A stretch of 64,000 nucleotides of DNA from Neobacillus piezotolerans (GTDB lineage Bacteria; Bacillota; Bacilli; Bacillales; Cytobacillaceae), in the NCBI RefSeq assembly GCF_003362805.1, contig NZ_QNQT01000004.1, forward strand, positions 1 to 64,000. Reading direction: 5' to 3'. Below the pieces are notes generated by a model. That model was not told where the DNA came from. It saw nothing but the letters and a program-made list of their open reading frames with translations, and ran no database searches. Below are positions 1 through 11,630 of the stretch, piece by piece; positions within the stretch are counted from its first letter, which is position 1, and each line of letters begins with the position of its first letter. Made by a program: the position numbers and the translations under genes.

Positions 1-10
1 GCAAAATGGA

Positions 11-40
11 AGGCAACCTGAAATGGGTTGCCTTTTTTGG
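11..40 (+). terminator. Rho-independent terminator of an upstream gene
   Basis: GGCAACC at 12-18 pairs with GGTTGCC at 26-32 and is followed by a run of six T. It must end transcription of a gene lying left of the window. Confidence 0.7.
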
Positions 41-355
41 TGTTCGATAAACCTTTCTGCACCCAGGAAGAATAAATTGCATTTATTGCCCAGGCATCGT
101 CAAGATATTCGCCACTAACTGTTACCCTTCATAATCCTCAAATCAACCTTCTTAATGTTCTTCATAAGAAAAGTGGTTTAAATCAAATGCCAGACTTTAA
201 ACCTCAGCAAATAATCCGTAGGACAGAACAATGGGTTGCAATCCAAAACAGAAATAAACGAATTGATTTCCTTTAGAGCCCGAAGCCCCGTCAGCCCTCT
301 CCTGTTCGGTGACTAACTTTTTAAATAAGCAAGTTGCTTTCCAAATGAAGGGAAC
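41..355. other. Gene-free stretch
   Basis: I see no open frame with a ribosome binding site, no RNA gene and no clear promoter here. It separates the terminator at the window edge from the DUF421 gene. No purine riboswitch aptamer was recognised in this stretch. Confidence 0.5.
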
Positions 356-409
356 ATGAATGCTAGAAAAAACGGGTATATGGACGGAAAGAGAGAAGGA
401 GGAAATTTA

Positions 410-1087
410 ATGTATGGCTCTATAGCATTAAAATTAGGAGTGGGCTTTTTTGCACTCGTTGTTGTAACCAGACTCCTTGGGAAGAAAGAAATGTCCCAGT
501 TAACCCCATATGATTTTGTTTTCGCAATCTTATTGGGAGGGATTATTGAGGAATCAATATATGATGAAAAAGTCAATCTGCTTCATATATTATTCGGAAT
601 TGCGTTATGGGGCGGAATCAGCTATACAGTTGAGAAACTAGGCCAAAAATATGAAAAAATAAGGACACCGCTTACGGGAACGGCATCAATCCTGGTAAGA
701 GAAGGGAAAATCGACCTTCAAGAAATGAAGAAGAACCAATTGGAAATGGAGCAGCTGCGGGCTTTGCTTCGTACGCAAGGAGTGTTTTCATTAAAAGATG
801 TAAGGTATGTCTTCATGGAGACAGGCGGACAGCTGAGTGTATTGAAAAAAGCATCGGCTGATCCGGTTACGCCTGAAATGTTAAATCTGGAAGCCGAAGA
901 AGTCGACCCTTCTTTGCTGTTGGTTGATGAGGGAGAAATCAATGATGATGAACTTAACGCTGCAGGCAAGGATGAAAAATGGCTTAAAGAAGAGCTCAAA
1001 AAGGAAGGCATTACGAATATAGAAGAAGTATATTACGCCGAATGGTCACCCCAGGAAGGTTTTTATATAAAGATGTATAAAGATTAA
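410..1087 (+). CDS. DUF421 family membrane protein (YetF/YdfR-like)
   Basis: The start at 410 is chosen because GGAGG lies just upstream (398-402); an in-frame ATG at 356 has no such site. The 225-residue product has an N-terminal hydrophobic part with two or three membrane segments, including an L-G-K-K-E-(M)-Q-L-T-(P)-(Y)-D motif typical of DUF421, followed by a soluble domain of about 150 residues ending in a strand-rich acidic tail. DUF421 proteins of Bacillus are inner-membrane proteins of unknown biochemical role, some forespore expressed. It is transcribed alone: a terminator follows at 1097-1130. Family assignment is strong, function is unknown. Confidence 0.85.
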   Translation: MYGSIALKLGVGFFALVVVTRLLGKKEMSQLTPYDFVFAILLGGIIEESIYDEKVNLLHILFGIALWGGISYTVEKLGQKYEKIRTPLTGTASILVREGKIDLQEMKKNQLEMEQLRALLRTQGVFSLKDVRYVFMETGGQLSVLKKASADPVTPEMLNLEAEEVDPSLLLVDEGEINDDELNAAGKDEKWLKEELKKEGITNIEEVYYAEWSPQEGFYIKMYKD

Positions 1088-1096
1088 ATAACATTG

Positions 1097-1130
1097 ATAC
1101 CGGAAGAGTCTCTTCTGGTATTTTCTTTGT
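1097..1130 (+). terminator. Terminator after the DUF421 gene
   Basis: ATACCGGAAGA at 1097-1107 pairs, with one G-T wobble, with TCTTCTGGTAT at 1111-1121, followed by T-rich sequence. Confidence 0.75.
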
Positions 1131-1179
1131 TTTGAACGAGTTGGGATATAATAAGGAAAAATAGAAGGGAAGTTTGGGT

Positions 1180-1365
1180 ATGGGGAAGAAGCAGCTTTTT
1201 GAGGTAAAGGCAAGTGAAACCATAGATGAATGCCTTAAACGTATGGACGAACAGGGATATACTCCAATCCGAAGACTGGAGAAGCCAATTTTTAAAGAGG
1301 AAGGTGATAGCGTTGTGCCGGCAGGAAGGCAAATCATTTTCGAAGGCAAGCTAAAAGAGGAATAA
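1180..1365 (+). CDS. yebG: NETI motif-containing protein (YebG)
   Basis: This 61-residue protein starts MGKKQLFEVKASETIDECLK and contains the S-E-T-I version of the NETI motif, followed by a short basic and beta-rich tail. In B. subtilis the homologue yebG sits directly before purE at the head of the purine operon, and here it sits directly before purB, which supports the call. ATG 1180 is preferred over TTG 1174 because the site GAAGGGA (1164-1170) is too close to the TTG. TATAAT at 1147-1152 looks like a -10 box. The function is not known. Confidence 0.85.
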   Translation: MGKKQLFEVKASETIDECLKRMDEQGYTPIRRLEKPIFKEEGDSVVPAGRQIIFEGKLKEE

Positions 1366-1402
1366 ACACGAACAAAAAATATCGATTTAATAAAATTGTT
1401 CG
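1366..1402 (+). promoter_or_regulatory. PurBox-like inverted pair (PurR operator)
   Basis: CGAAC at 1369-1373, in the context ACACGAACAAAA, faces GTTCG at 1398-1402. They lie near -79 and -46 of the start inferred from the promoter at 1412-1441, which is close to where the two inverted PurBoxes lie in the B. subtilis pur operon. The core match is seen; PurR binding is inferred. Confidence 0.6.
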
Positions 1403-1411
1403 CCTATGGGT

Positions 1412-1441
1412 TTGACATCTCCCAATTGTGGCTGATAAGAT
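1412..1441 (+). promoter_or_regulatory. Sigma-A promoter of purB
   Basis: TTGACA at 1412-1417 and TAAGAT at 1436-1441 are separated by 18 bp. The leader to the purB start is about 80 nt and shows no purine riboswitch aptamer, unlike the B. subtilis pur leader. Confidence 0.7.
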
Positions 1442-1526
1442 AGGGGTGGATTCGCTTGAAGCCTCTCATCAAATTCAGCTCAGGCTAAGAAGTGATATTT
1501 AACAAACGAAAAACGGGGGATATACG

Positions 1527-2819
1527 ATGATTGATCGCTATACGAGGCCAGAAATGGCGAGAATATGGGAAGAGCACAACCGTTTCGCCGCATGGCTGGA
1601 AGTTGAAATCCTTGCGTGTGAAGCTTGGGCGGAACTTGGGGAAATCCCGCATGAGGACGTCCAAAAAATCAGGGAGAACGCCCGATTCGATGTCGATAGG
1701 ATTAAAGAAATCGAAGAAGAAACAAGGCACGATGTCGTCGCCTTTACGAGGGCTGTATCGGAAACGCTTGGAGAAGAAAAGAAATGGGTCCATTACGGCC
1801 TAACATCAACGGATGTAGTAGACACCGCGCTTTCTTATTTGATCAGGCAGGCAAATGAAATAATCAGAGCCGATATAGAACGGTTTATAGACATTTTAAA
1901 AGAAAAGGCTCAGGAACATAAATATACTGTCATGATGGGCCGCACGCACGGGGTACATGCCGAGCCGACAACGTTCGGACTGAAGCTTGCGCTTTGGCAT
2001 GAGGAAATGAAACGGAATCTCGACCGTTTTAATGAAGCCGCAAAAGGCATCGAGTTCGGGAAAATCTCCGGGGCAGTCGGTACATATGCGAATATTGATC
2101 CTTTTGTCGAAAAGTATGTGTGCGAAAAACTGGGGCTCGCTGCAGCGCCCATTTCAACCCAAACGCTGCAAAGGGACAGGCACGCTCATTATTTATCGGT
2201 TTTGGCCCTTATCGCAACATCGATAGAGAAATTCGCGGTGGAAGTGCGCGGGTTGCAAAAAAGCGAGACGCGTGAGGTCGAGGAGTTCTTTGCAAAAGGC
2301 CAAAAGGGTTCATCAGCCATGCCGCATAAGCGTAACCCGATCGGGTCTGAAAATATGGCCGGCCTTTCCAGGGTTATCAGGGGACATATGCTGACGGCTT
2401 ATGAAAATGTTCCTTTATGGCATGAACGGGATATTTCCCACTCATCCGCTGAGCGAATTATCCTCCCGGATGCTACCGGCTTGTTGAATTACATGCTTAA
2501 CCGGTTCGGGAACATCATTAAAAACCTGACTGTATACCCGGAAAACATGAAACGCAATATGGACAGGACACTGGGACTGATTTATTCACAAAGGGTGCTG
2601 CTTGCCCTTATTGAAAAAGGTTTATCCCGTGAAGAGGCATATGATACGGTACAGCCAAGGGCGATGGAAGCATGGGAAAAACAAGTCCCATTCCGAAACC
2701 TGCTAGACGAGGATGAGAAGATTACCAAGTATTTGAGCCCCAAAGAACTCGATGATTGTTTTGACTACAGTTACCACCTGCAGCATGTTGATACTATTTT
2801 CCAAAGGCTTGGCCTTTAA
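1527..2819 (+). CDS. purB: Adenylosuccinate lyase
   Basis: PurB removes fumarate from SAICAR in de novo purine synthesis and from adenylosuccinate to give AMP, so it serves both synthesis and salvage. The 430-residue product has the family length and the superfamily signature [10 protein letters not shown] near residues 262-272. A GGGGG site precedes the ATG. The gene has its own promoter with a PurBox-like pair and is followed at once by a terminator, so it forms a single-gene unit. In the common Bacillus order it is the third gene of purEKBCSQLFMNHD; here neither purE/purK before it nor purC onward after it is present. The enzyme call is secure. Confidence 0.97.
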   Translation: MIDRYTRPEMARIWEEHNRFAAWLEVEILACEAWAELGEIPHEDVQKIRENARFDVDRIKEIEEETRHDVVAFTRAVSETLGEEKKWVHYGLTSTDVVDTALSYLIRQANEIIRADIERFIDILKEKAQEHKYTVMMGRTHGVHAEPTTFGLKLALWHEEMKRNLDRFNEAAKGIEFGKISGAVGTYANIDPFVEKYVCEKLGLAAAPISTQTLQRDRHAHYLSVLALIATSIEKFAVEVRGLQKSETREVEEFFAKGQKGSSAMPHKRNPIGSENMAGLSRVIRGHMLTAYENVPLWHERDISHSSAERIILPDATGLLNYMLNRFGNIIKNLTVYPENMKRNMDRTLGLIYSQRVLLALIEKGLSREEAYDTVQPRAMEAWEKQVPFRNLLDEDEKITKYLSPKELDDCFDYSYHLQHVDTIFQRLGL

Positions 2820-2835
2820 TCGAAATTGCTTAATG

Positions 2836-2868
2836 GAAGCATTCACCTTCAGGTGGATGCTTCTTTCA
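2836..2868 (+). terminator. Terminator after purB
   Basis: GAAGCATTCACC at 2836-2847 pairs with GGTGGATGCTTC at 2852-2863 (one wobble), then TTT. It would stop purB transcription before yerA. Confidence 0.75.
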
Positions 2869-3101
2869 TGTATTTCCCTATTTCGGATATGTGACACTAC
2901 CGTGTGTCCTGCTATCCGCCACCGAAAAATTGAGGAAAAAAGGGCCACACGCTGATTTGTTAGATTTTTCACAAAAATTGTAATAGATTCTGTCATTCAC
3001 TGCTCCATGAAAGCATGGATTATGGTACTATAAAATGTAAGGGCTTACTTACCTAAAAAATGGTTTAATAGATATCCTTTCAATAGAAGGGTGGAGATAC
3101 A

Positions 3102-4844
3102 ATGGAACAGCGCTACAGGTGGAAAAACAAGCATTTGCGGGAGCATATTGATGTTTTGGACGGAAAGCTCGCGCCTACGATTCTATTAAAAAATTGCACG
3201 TATCTTAATCAGACGTTCCGCAGCTGGATGCAGGCGAATATTTGGATTTATGAGGACAGGATTGTATATGTTGGCGAAAAATTGCCGGAGAATCTTGTGA
3301 ATTGCAGCACAATAGACTGTTCCGGGCAATTCATTGTACCCGGTTATATCGAGCCGCACGCCCACCCATTCCAGTTATATAATCCACACTCTTTCGCGGC
3401 ATATGCTTCGGGCAGGGGGACGACGACCATCATCAATGATAACATGGCCCTCATCCTTCATTTGGACAAAAAGCGGGCGTTTTTGCTTATGAAAGATTTA
3501 CGGAGAATTCCTGCCAGTATGTTTTGGTGGTGCAGGTTCGATCCCCAAACAGAAATAATGAATGAGGAAGAAATCTTTTCTCACACCAATATTAAATCAT
3601 GGCTTGAGCATGACGCAGTCATTCAGGGCGGTGAACTGACAGGCTGGCCGAAACTGCTTGCCGGCGATGACATGATGCTCCACTGGATCCAGGAAGCCAA
3701 GCGCATGAGGAAACAGATTGAAGGGCATTTCCCTGGCGCATCCGAAAAAACGCTCGCAAAGATGATGCTGATGGGCGCCGATTGCGACCATGAGGCAATG
3801 ACGGGGGAAGAGGTCTATAACCGGCTAATGCAGGGGTATACAGTTTCACTCAGGCATTCTTCGATCCGTCCGGATTTGCCAAGCCTGCTTGAAGATATAC
3901 AAAAGCTCGGGATAACCGCATATGATCATATGATGTTTACCACGGATGGTTCCTCTTCAGGCTTTTACAGGGAGGGGGTCATTGACCAAATGATCCGGAT
4001 TGCAATTGAAAAGGGCGTTCCGGTTATCGATGCCTATAATATGGCGACCATCAACCCCGCCAGGTATTATAACCTCAGCCATATTCATGGCAAAATTGCC
4101 ACAGGAAGGGTGGCCAACCTCAACATCCTGTCCAGTGTGGAGGAACCATGCCCTGTTTCTGTCCTTGCGAAAGGAAAGTGGGTAAAGAGGGACGGTGAGA
4201 TTATCGGTGAAGCATTTCCGGATCTTGATTGGAATGAATATGGCCTTGAACCGTTCCGTCCTGATTGGGAGCTAACAATGGATGACCTTCAGTTCTCGAT
4301 GCCATTCGGGATAAAAATGGAGAATGCCGTTATTACAAAACCCTATTCGGTTTCGCTTGAGGTATCGAGGGACTGCCTTTCAGACAACCATGATGAGTGC
4401 TTTTTCATGCTGATCGACCGGAAGGGAAAGTGGCGTGTAAACACCATCCTGAAAGGATTCGCCAGCAGCCTGCAAGGAATGGCGAGTTCCTTCTCCAATA
4501 CGGGAGACATAATCCTTATTGGCAAAAGCAAAGCTGACATTCTCTATGCTTTTAATAGGATGAAGGAGATTGGCGGCGGGATAGTCGTCTCCGAGGGAGG
4601 TAACATTCTATGTGAACTGCCGCTTCCGCTTGGGGGACTAATGACGGGGCTGCAGCTTGAGGAATTGATGGAAGAAGAAAAAAAGCTGCTTGAGGTTTTG
4701 CGTGGACGAGGCTATGGCTATTCAGACCCGATTTACAGCTTGCTGTTCTTTTCTTCCACCCATTTGCCCTATATCCGAATTACTCAGCAAGGAATGTACG
4801 ATGTAATGAATAAAATGGTACTCTTTCCGTCTATAATGCGTTAA
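3102..4844 (+). CDS. yerA: Adenine deaminase-like amidohydrolase (YerA)
   Basis: The 580-residue product matches the length of B. subtilis YerA, a member of the metal-dependent amidohydrolase family related to adenine deaminase (adenine to hypoxanthine plus ammonia). The metal-binding segment is E-P-H-A-H-P near residues 84-90 in place of the usual H-x-H context, with further His/Glu motifs in the 200s (E-G-H-F-P-G) and D-H-M-M-F-T-T-D near 280. The site GGGTGGAG precedes ATG 3102. In B. subtilis yerA lies just after purD; here it follows purB directly. Adenine deaminase activity is inferred from the family and has been disputed for some YerA-type members. Confidence 0.85.
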   Translation: MEQRYRWKNKHLREHIDVLDGKLAPTILLKNCTYLNQTFRSWMQANIWIYEDRIVYVGEKLPENLVNCSTIDCSGQFIVPGYIEPHAHPFQLYNPHSFAAYASGRGTTTIINDNMALILHLDKKRAFLLMKDLRRIPASMFWWCRFDPQTEIMNEEEIFSHTNIKSWLEHDAVIQGGELTGWPKLLAGDDMMLHWIQEAKRMRKQIEGHFPGASEKTLAKMMLMGADCDHEAMTGEEVYNRLMQGYTVSLRHSSIRPDLPSLLEDIQKLGITAYDHMMFTTDGSSSGFYREGVIDQMIRIAIEKGVPVIDAYNMATINPARYYNLSHIHGKIATGRVANLNILSSVEEPCPVSVLAKGKWVKRDGEIIGEAFPDLDWNEYGLEPFRPDWELTMDDLQFSMPFGIKMENAVITKPYSVSLEVSRDCLSDNHDECFFMLIDRKGKWRVNTILKGFASSLQGMASSFSNTGDIILIGKSKADILYAFNRMKEIGGGIVVSEGGNILCELPLPLGGLMTGLQLEELMEEEKKLLEVLRGRGYGYSDPIYSLLFFSSTHLPYIRITQQGMYDVMNKMVLFPSIMR

Positions 4845-4984
4845 AATAATAAAGTAAACCTTTCGGCTATGAATGGTTTATCCCGCGGCTGATGGCAGTC
4901 ATTTGGGGGCTTAAAGTCCTTATGTGCGGGAGGGAATGTAAAAACTTAGCTAAGACAGATAGATGCACATACAGGGGTGTGAGA

Positions 4985-6031
4985 ATGAGGAAATGGTCAT
5001 TGGCGGTGGCGGCAACATTGCTTCTGCTATCGGCATGCAGCGACAAGGAGGTCCCGAAGGAATCGGCTAAGCCTACAAAAAAAGCTGCGGCGGCGGAAAA
5101 GGTGGAACATTCGGTACCAGATTTCCCTTTTGCGTATCCGCTTACAGGAATCGGATCGCAAACAGAGTCGGTTGACAGGGCATTCGCGGTTGTAGTCAAT
5201 AATTTTCCAAAAGCCCGTCCACAATCAGGGCTGCACATGGCGGATATTGTTTATGAATTGCTGGCGGAAGGGGAGGTTACCCGGTTCCTCGCCGTGTATC
5301 AAAGCGAAAAGCCTGAGATAATCGGGCCTGTCAGAAGCGCGAGGGATTATTATATCAACGTTGCCAAAGGGCTTGATAGCATTTTTATTGCACATGGCTA
5401 TAGTGTGGAAGCGAAAAAGATGTTGAATTCCGGGTACATTGATAACCTGAATGGAATGGCTTATGACGGAACTCTGTTTAAGAGGGCTAGTTTCCGGAAG
5501 GCGCCGCATAATTCATATATTTCTTATGAAAATATGATGAAGGGTGCAAAAAAGAATGGCTTTAAACTGGAGCCGGCGCCAAGGCCATTTAAATTCCTGT
5601 CGGAGAAGGAAGTTGAGAAGATCGAAGGAAGGATCGCGCTTTCGGCATTTGTCTCCTATGGGACAAAAACATTTTCCCCTACCTATAAATACGATCCCGC
5701 GATCGGAAAATATAAAAGGTATATCAATGGCGAACTGATGGTTGATTTGGAAACAAAACAGCCAATCCTGCTGGACAACATTTTTATCGCGGAAATGGGC
5801 CATACTCCCGCGGGTCCGGGAGGCCTTCGCGACATTGATTTGAAAGGCGGGGGCAAGGGATATCTTTTCCAAAAAGGCAAGGTAATTGAAGTCGACTGGC
5901 TTAATGATAATGGAAGAATTATTCCGATAAAAAATGGAAACGAAGCCGGCCTTGTACCAGGGAAAACCTGGGTTAATATCGTTCCGTCCAGTCCCGGCCT
6001 CGCCAAGAGCGTCTCCATTGAAGAAAGCTAA
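4985..6031 (+). CDS. yerB: DUF3048 lipoprotein YerB
   Basis: The start at 4985 gives an N-terminus MRKWSLAVAATLLLLSAC, a lipoprotein signal peptide with Cys-18 as the lipid-attachment residue, and it is preceded by AGGGGTGTGAG. An in-frame upstream ATG at 4892 would bury the signal. The 348-residue protein has the N-terminal DUF3048 domain (V-N-N-F-P-K-A-R-P-Q-S-G motif near 77-90) and its C-terminal partner domain. It would be anchored on the outer face of the membrane. The family's role is unknown. It lies between yerA and yerC as in B. subtilis. Confidence 0.9.
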   Translation: MRKWSLAVAATLLLLSACSDKEVPKESAKPTKKAAAAEKVEHSVPDFPFAYPLTGIGSQTESVDRAFAVVVNNFPKARPQSGLHMADIVYELLAEGEVTRFLAVYQSEKPEIIGPVRSARDYYINVAKGLDSIFIAHGYSVEAKKMLNSGYIDNLNGMAYDGTLFKRASFRKAPHNSYISYENMMKGAKKNGFKLEPAPRPFKFLSEKEVEKIEGRIALSAFVSYGTKTFSPTYKYDPAIGKYKRYINGELMVDLETKQPILLDNIFIAEMGHTPAGPGGLRDIDLKGGGKGYLFQKGKVIEVDWLNDNGRIIPIKNGNEAGLVPGKTWVNIVPSSPGLAKSVSIEES

Positions 6032-6083
6032 ACCATTTGAAGATACAGTATAGAAAATATAGATACAAGGGGGTAAAAATACG

Positions 6084-6398
6084 ATGCAGATCAATAAGCT
6101 TAGAGGAAAAGAACTCGACCAGCTTTTCAACTCAATCCTCACACTTAAAGACCTGGAGGAATGCTACCGTTTTTTCGATGACCTTTGCACGGTGAACGAA
6201 ATCCAGTCGCTTTCCCAGCGCCTTGAGGTGGCAAGGATGCTCCGCGAAGGGAAGACGTACCATAAGATTGAGAGTGAAACAGGCGCGAGCACGGCAACGA
6301 TTTCAAGGGTGAAGCGCTGCCTCAACTATGGCAACGATGCCTATGAGATGGTTCTTGACCGCGTTAAAGAGCCTGCCGTTTCGGGTCCAGAAGAATAG
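6084..6398 (+). CDS. yerC: YerC/YecD family TrpR-like regulator
   Basis: This 104-residue protein has the family's usual size and belongs to the TrpR superfamily. A helix-turn-helix covers about residues 56-82 (K-T-Y-H-K-I...G-A-S-T-A-T-I-S-R-V). AAGGGGG precedes the ATG. It follows yerB by 52 bp and is probably co-transcribed; a strong terminator comes after. It is a DNA-binding protein with no well-defined target. Confidence 0.9.
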   Translation: MQINKLRGKELDQLFNSILTLKDLEECYRFFDDLCTVNEIQSLSQRLEVARMLREGKTYHKIESETGASTATISRVKRCLNYGNDAYEMVLDRVKEPAVSGPEE

Positions 6399-6410
6399 AC
6401 AAAGACTACA

Positions 6411-6437
6411 AGCCGGGGCAATGCTTCGGCTTCTTTT
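6411..6437 (+). terminator. Terminator after yerC
   Basis: AGCCGGGGC at 6411-6419 pairs over nine positions with GCTTCGGCT at 6423-6431, loop AAT, followed by TCTTTT. Confidence 0.75.
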
Positions 6438-6508
6438 AATGGCCCTGCTAATGGTTATCATTTCTACATGGAGTTTCCCGCGTTTTCTTTTTTTTACGTT
6501 TTCCCAAA

Positions 6509-6517
6509 TGCTATAAT
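6509..6517 (+). promoter_or_regulatory. Extended -10 promoter of the pcrB operon
   Basis: TGCTATAAT at 6509-6517 is an extended -10 element. The -35 region (about 6489-6494) is only a T-run, consistent with an extended -10 type promoter. It lies about 30 bp before pcrB. Confidence 0.6.
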
Positions 6518-6551
6518 GTACTAATGGAATAGTGAATGGAGGATTTTTTGC

Positions 6552-7244
6552 ATGTATGATTTTCGGGAGTGGCGCCATGTGTTCAAACTTGACCCGGCCC
6601 GGGAGATTGCCGATTCGGATTTGGAGGCGATTTGTGAATCAGGTACGGATGCGGTCATAGTCGGCGGCACGGACGGGGTGACACTGGAAGGGGTCCTGGA
6701 TTTAATGGCGAGGGTCCGCCGCTTTACTGTTCCATGCGTGCTGGAGGTCTCGAACCTTGAATCGGTTACTCCTGGATTCGACCTTTATTTCGTCCCATCC
6801 ATCCTGAACAGCAAGGATCCGAAGTGGATAAATGGCCTGCATTTTGAAGCCGTCAAGGAATATGGCGACATTATGGATTGGGACGAGTTCGCGATGGAGG
6901 CGTATGTTATCCTCAATGAAGAGTGCAAGGCGGCAAAGCTGACCCAGGCGGAAACCAGGTTATCGGAGGAAGACATCAAGGCTTATGCAATGATGGCCGA
7001 GAAAATGTTCGGTATGCCGATTTTTTACCTCGAATACAGCGGGGCATTTGGGAATCCAGAGATGGTTTCAGCCGCGAAAAAAGGCCTCGAGAAAGCGGTC
7101 CTCTTTTATGGAGGCGGAATCAAAACAAAGGAACAGGCCGCGGAGATGGCTAGGCATGCCGATGTTATTGTCGTTGGGAATAGTATATATGAGGACATAG
7201 ACAAGGCGCTTGAAACAGTTAAAGCTGTGAAAGTAGAAAAATAG
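6552..7244 (+). CDS. pcrB: Heptaprenylglyceryl phosphate synthase PcrB
   Basis: PcrB is a TIM-barrel prenyltransferase that joins heptaprenyl diphosphate to sn-glycerol-1-phosphate, the first step to archaeal-type ether lipids found in Bacillales. The 230-residue product has family length, with V-G-G-T-D-G-V near residues 36-42, P-S-I-L-N-S near 82-87 and the phosphate-binding Y-G-G-G-I and V-V-G-N-S-I segments near 186-212. GGAGG lies upstream of the ATG. It heads pcrB-pcrA-ligA-camS, the conserved Bacillus order. Confidence 0.95.
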   Translation: MYDFREWRHVFKLDPAREIADSDLEAICESGTDAVIVGGTDGVTLEGVLDLMARVRRFTVPCVLEVSNLESVTPGFDLYFVPSILNSKDPKWINGLHFEAVKEYGDIMDWDEFAMEAYVILNEECKAAKLTQAETRLSEEDIKAYAMMAEKMFGMPIFYLEYSGAFGNPEMVSAAKKGLEKAVLFYGGGIKTKEQAAEMARHADVIVVGNSIYEDIDKALETVKAVKVEK

Positions 7245-7311
7245 CTGCATTTTTACAATAAAGAGCTTACAATAAAAACAGAACATACGTTTTGTTATGG
7301 TGGTGGAGAGA

Positions 7312-9567
7312 ATGCAATACCTGAAAGATAAATTGCTTGGAGGCCTGAATCCAGAGCAGCAGGCGGCAGTTAAGGCGACGGATGGGCCGCTGCTCATAAT
7401 GGCGGGAGCCGGAAGCGGAAAGACCCGGGTGCTGACCCATCGGATTGGGTACCTGATGGTTGAGAAGCTGGTGAACCCATACAACATCCTGGCGATTACG
7501 TTTACAAACAAGGCTGCCCGAGAAATGAGAGACAGGATTTCAAAATTGATGGGCGGGGCGGCGGAACAAATCTGGATATCGACATTCCACTCAATGTGTG
7601 TCCGTATTTTGCGCCGGGATATTGACCGGATTGGCTTCAATCGCAATTTTACCATCCTTGATACAACAGACCAGCAGTCGGTAATCAAAGGGATTCTGAA
7701 GGATTTGAACATGGATCCGAAGCAATTCGATCCTAGGGCGATCCTTGGATCAATTTCTTCGGCGAAAAATGAATTGATTGGGCCGGACGAATTTGAAAAT
7801 ACGGCGGGAAGCTACATAGAGCAAAAGGTCGCCAATGTGTATAAGGAGTATCAAAAGAGGCTGCGTAAGAACCAGGCCCTTGATTTTGATGACTTGATCA
7901 TGATGACAACCCAGCTTTTCAAGCAGGTTCCAGAAGTGCTCGAATTTTACCAGCGGAAGTTCCAGTATATCCATGTCGATGAGTACCAGGATACGAACCG
8001 GGCGCAGTACATGCTTGTGAAAATGCTCGCGGCCCGTTTCAAGAACCTGTGCGTAGTGGGCGATTCCGACCAATCGATCTATAAATGGCGCGGGGCGGAC
8101 ATTGCGAACATCCTCTCGTTTGAGAAGGATTATCCAAATGCGAAGGTTATCCTGCTTGAGCAGAACTACCGTTCGACCAAAAGGATCCTGTTGGCGGCCA
8201 ATGAGGTCATCGCGAAAAACATGAACCGGAAACCGAAGAATTTGTGGACAGAGAACCAGGAAGGGAATAAACTCGTCTATTACAGGGCGGACAGCGAGCA
8301 GGGCGAGGCGCAGTTCGTTGCCGGCAAAATCAAGGAACTGATTGATTCCGGTGACTATACAGCATCCGATATCGCCATCCTTTACCGGACGAACGCCCAG
8401 TCACGTGTGATGGAGGAAGTTTTGCTGAAATCGGTCATTGATTACCAGATCGTCGGCGGCATCAAGTTCTATGACAGGAAGGAAATCAAGGACATCCTTG
8501 CGTACCTGAGGCTCATTTCCAACCCGGACGATGATATAAGCCTGGTCAGGGTGATCAATGTGCCAAAGAGGGCGATCGGGGCGACATCGGTTGATAAAAT
8601 CATTGATTTCGCCAATCTTCATGACCTGACGCTTTTCCAGGCGCTTGAATCTGTGGAACTGATCGGGCTTAGCCCGAAGACAGCGAAAGCGGCGGCCGAG
8701 TTCCGTGACTTGATCGCAAATTACACACGGATGCAAGAATTCCTTTCCGTCACGGAAATCGTCGAGGATTTGTTGGATAAGTCCGGCTATATGGAGATGC
8801 TTCGCGCCGAAAAATCGCTTGAGGCGCAAAGCAGGATGGAGAACCTTGAGGAATTGCTGTCCGTTACGAAAAGCTTTGAGGAAACAAGCGAGGATAAGTC
8901 GCTTGTCGCGTTTTTAACAGACCTCGCACTCGTCGCCGATATCGATTCGATGGATGATGAGCCTGAGAAAAATGAGAAAGTTACGCTGATGACCCTCCAT
9001 TCCGCCAAGGGGCTTGAATTTCCGGTCGTTTTCCTGATCGGCCTTGAAGAAGGAGTGTTCCCTCATAGCCGTTCCCTGATGGATGAAGGGGAAATGGAAG
9101 AGGAGCGCCGCCTAGCCTATGTCGGCATCACCAGGGCGGAGGAGTATTTGTTTTTAACAAACGCCCAGATGAGGACGCTGTTCGGGCGGACAAATATGAA
9201 TCCCCCGTCAAGGTTTATCAAGGAAATCCCCACGGATCTTCTTGAAACGGTTGAACCTGCGGAAAAGAGGTTCGCGGCTTCACCGTTTGAACCATCCGGC
9301 AACCGGTTTGGGGCGGGCGGCATGAACCGCCAGTTTGCCGCTCCGCAACAGCAAGCCATAAGAAAGCCTGTCACCCGTCCAGCGGCATCCGGCGGGGAAA
9401 CGATGGGCTGGAAGGCCGGCGATAAAGCCGAGCATGGAAAGTGGGGCGTCGGCACAGTTGTAGGCGTAAGAGGAGAGGGCGATGGGATGGAACTGGATAT
9501 TGCGTTCCCAAGCCCGACCGGCATAAAACGGCTCCTCGCAAAATTTGCTCCGATTAAAAAAGTTTAA
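7312..9567 (+). CDS. pcrA: ATP-dependent DNA helicase PcrA (UvrD family)
   Basis: PcrA is the essential Gram-positive SF1A 3'-5' helicase used in repair, rolling-circle replication and removal of RecA or stalled RNA polymerase. The 751-residue product has Walker A AGAGSGKT at 31-38, the DEYQDT box near 222, QNYRST near 285, the L-M-T-L-H-x-A-K-G-L-E-F-like block (S-A-K-G) near 565 and Y-V-G-I-T-R-A near 605; the C-terminus carries the RNA-polymerase-binding Tudor-like region. The start at 7312 fits the B. subtilis N-terminus; an in-frame ATG at 7297 would add five residues. It is followed closely by ligA. Confidence 0.97.
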   Translation: MQYLKDKLLGGLNPEQQAAVKATDGPLLIMAGAGSGKTRVLTHRIGYLMVEKLVNPYNILAITFTNKAAREMRDRISKLMGGAAEQIWISTFHSMCVRILRRDIDRIGFNRNFTILDTTDQQSVIKGILKDLNMDPKQFDPRAILGSISSAKNELIGPDEFENTAGSYIEQKVANVYKEYQKRLRKNQALDFDDLIMMTTQLFKQVPEVLEFYQRKFQYIHVDEYQDTNRAQYMLVKMLAARFKNLCVVGDSDQSIYKWRGADIANILSFEKDYPNAKVILLEQNYRSTKRILLAANEVIAKNMNRKPKNLWTENQEGNKLVYYRADSEQGEAQFVAGKIKELIDSGDYTASDIAILYRTNAQSRVMEEVLLKSVIDYQIVGGIKFYDRKEIKDILAYLRLISNPDDDISLVRVINVPKRAIGATSVDKIIDFANLHDLTLFQALESVELIGLSPKTAKAAAEFRDLIANYTRMQEFLSVTEIVEDLLDKSGYMEMLRAEKSLEAQSRMENLEELLSVTKSFEETSEDKSLVAFLTDLALVADIDSMDDEPEKNEKVTLMTLHSAKGLEFPVVFLIGLEEGVFPHSRSLMDEGEMEEERRLAYVGITRAEEYLFLTNAQMRTLFGRTNMNPPSRFIKEIPTDLLETVEPAEKRFAASPFEPSGNRFGAGGMNRQFAAPQQQAIRKPVTRPAASGGETMGWKAGDKAEHGKWGVGTVVGVRGEGDGMELDIAFPSPTGIKRLLAKFAPIKKV

Positions 9568-9606
9568 TCCGTGCACGAAATCAATTTTTACGAAAAGAGG
9601 GATTGA

Positions 9607-11616
<2,010 letters not shown>

Positions 11617-11630
11617 GAGGTGCAGGAAAC

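Noticed and set aside
1-40. Hairpin at the window start resembling the rlmCD terminator
   Set aside because: It shares only GGCAAC/GTTGCC arms, lacks the GCGAAAATAAT core, and is explained as an ordinary terminator.
5513-6142. 209-codon minus-strand frame opposite yerB
   Set aside because: It is antisense to a well-supported gene, has no ribosome binding site and shows no family motif.
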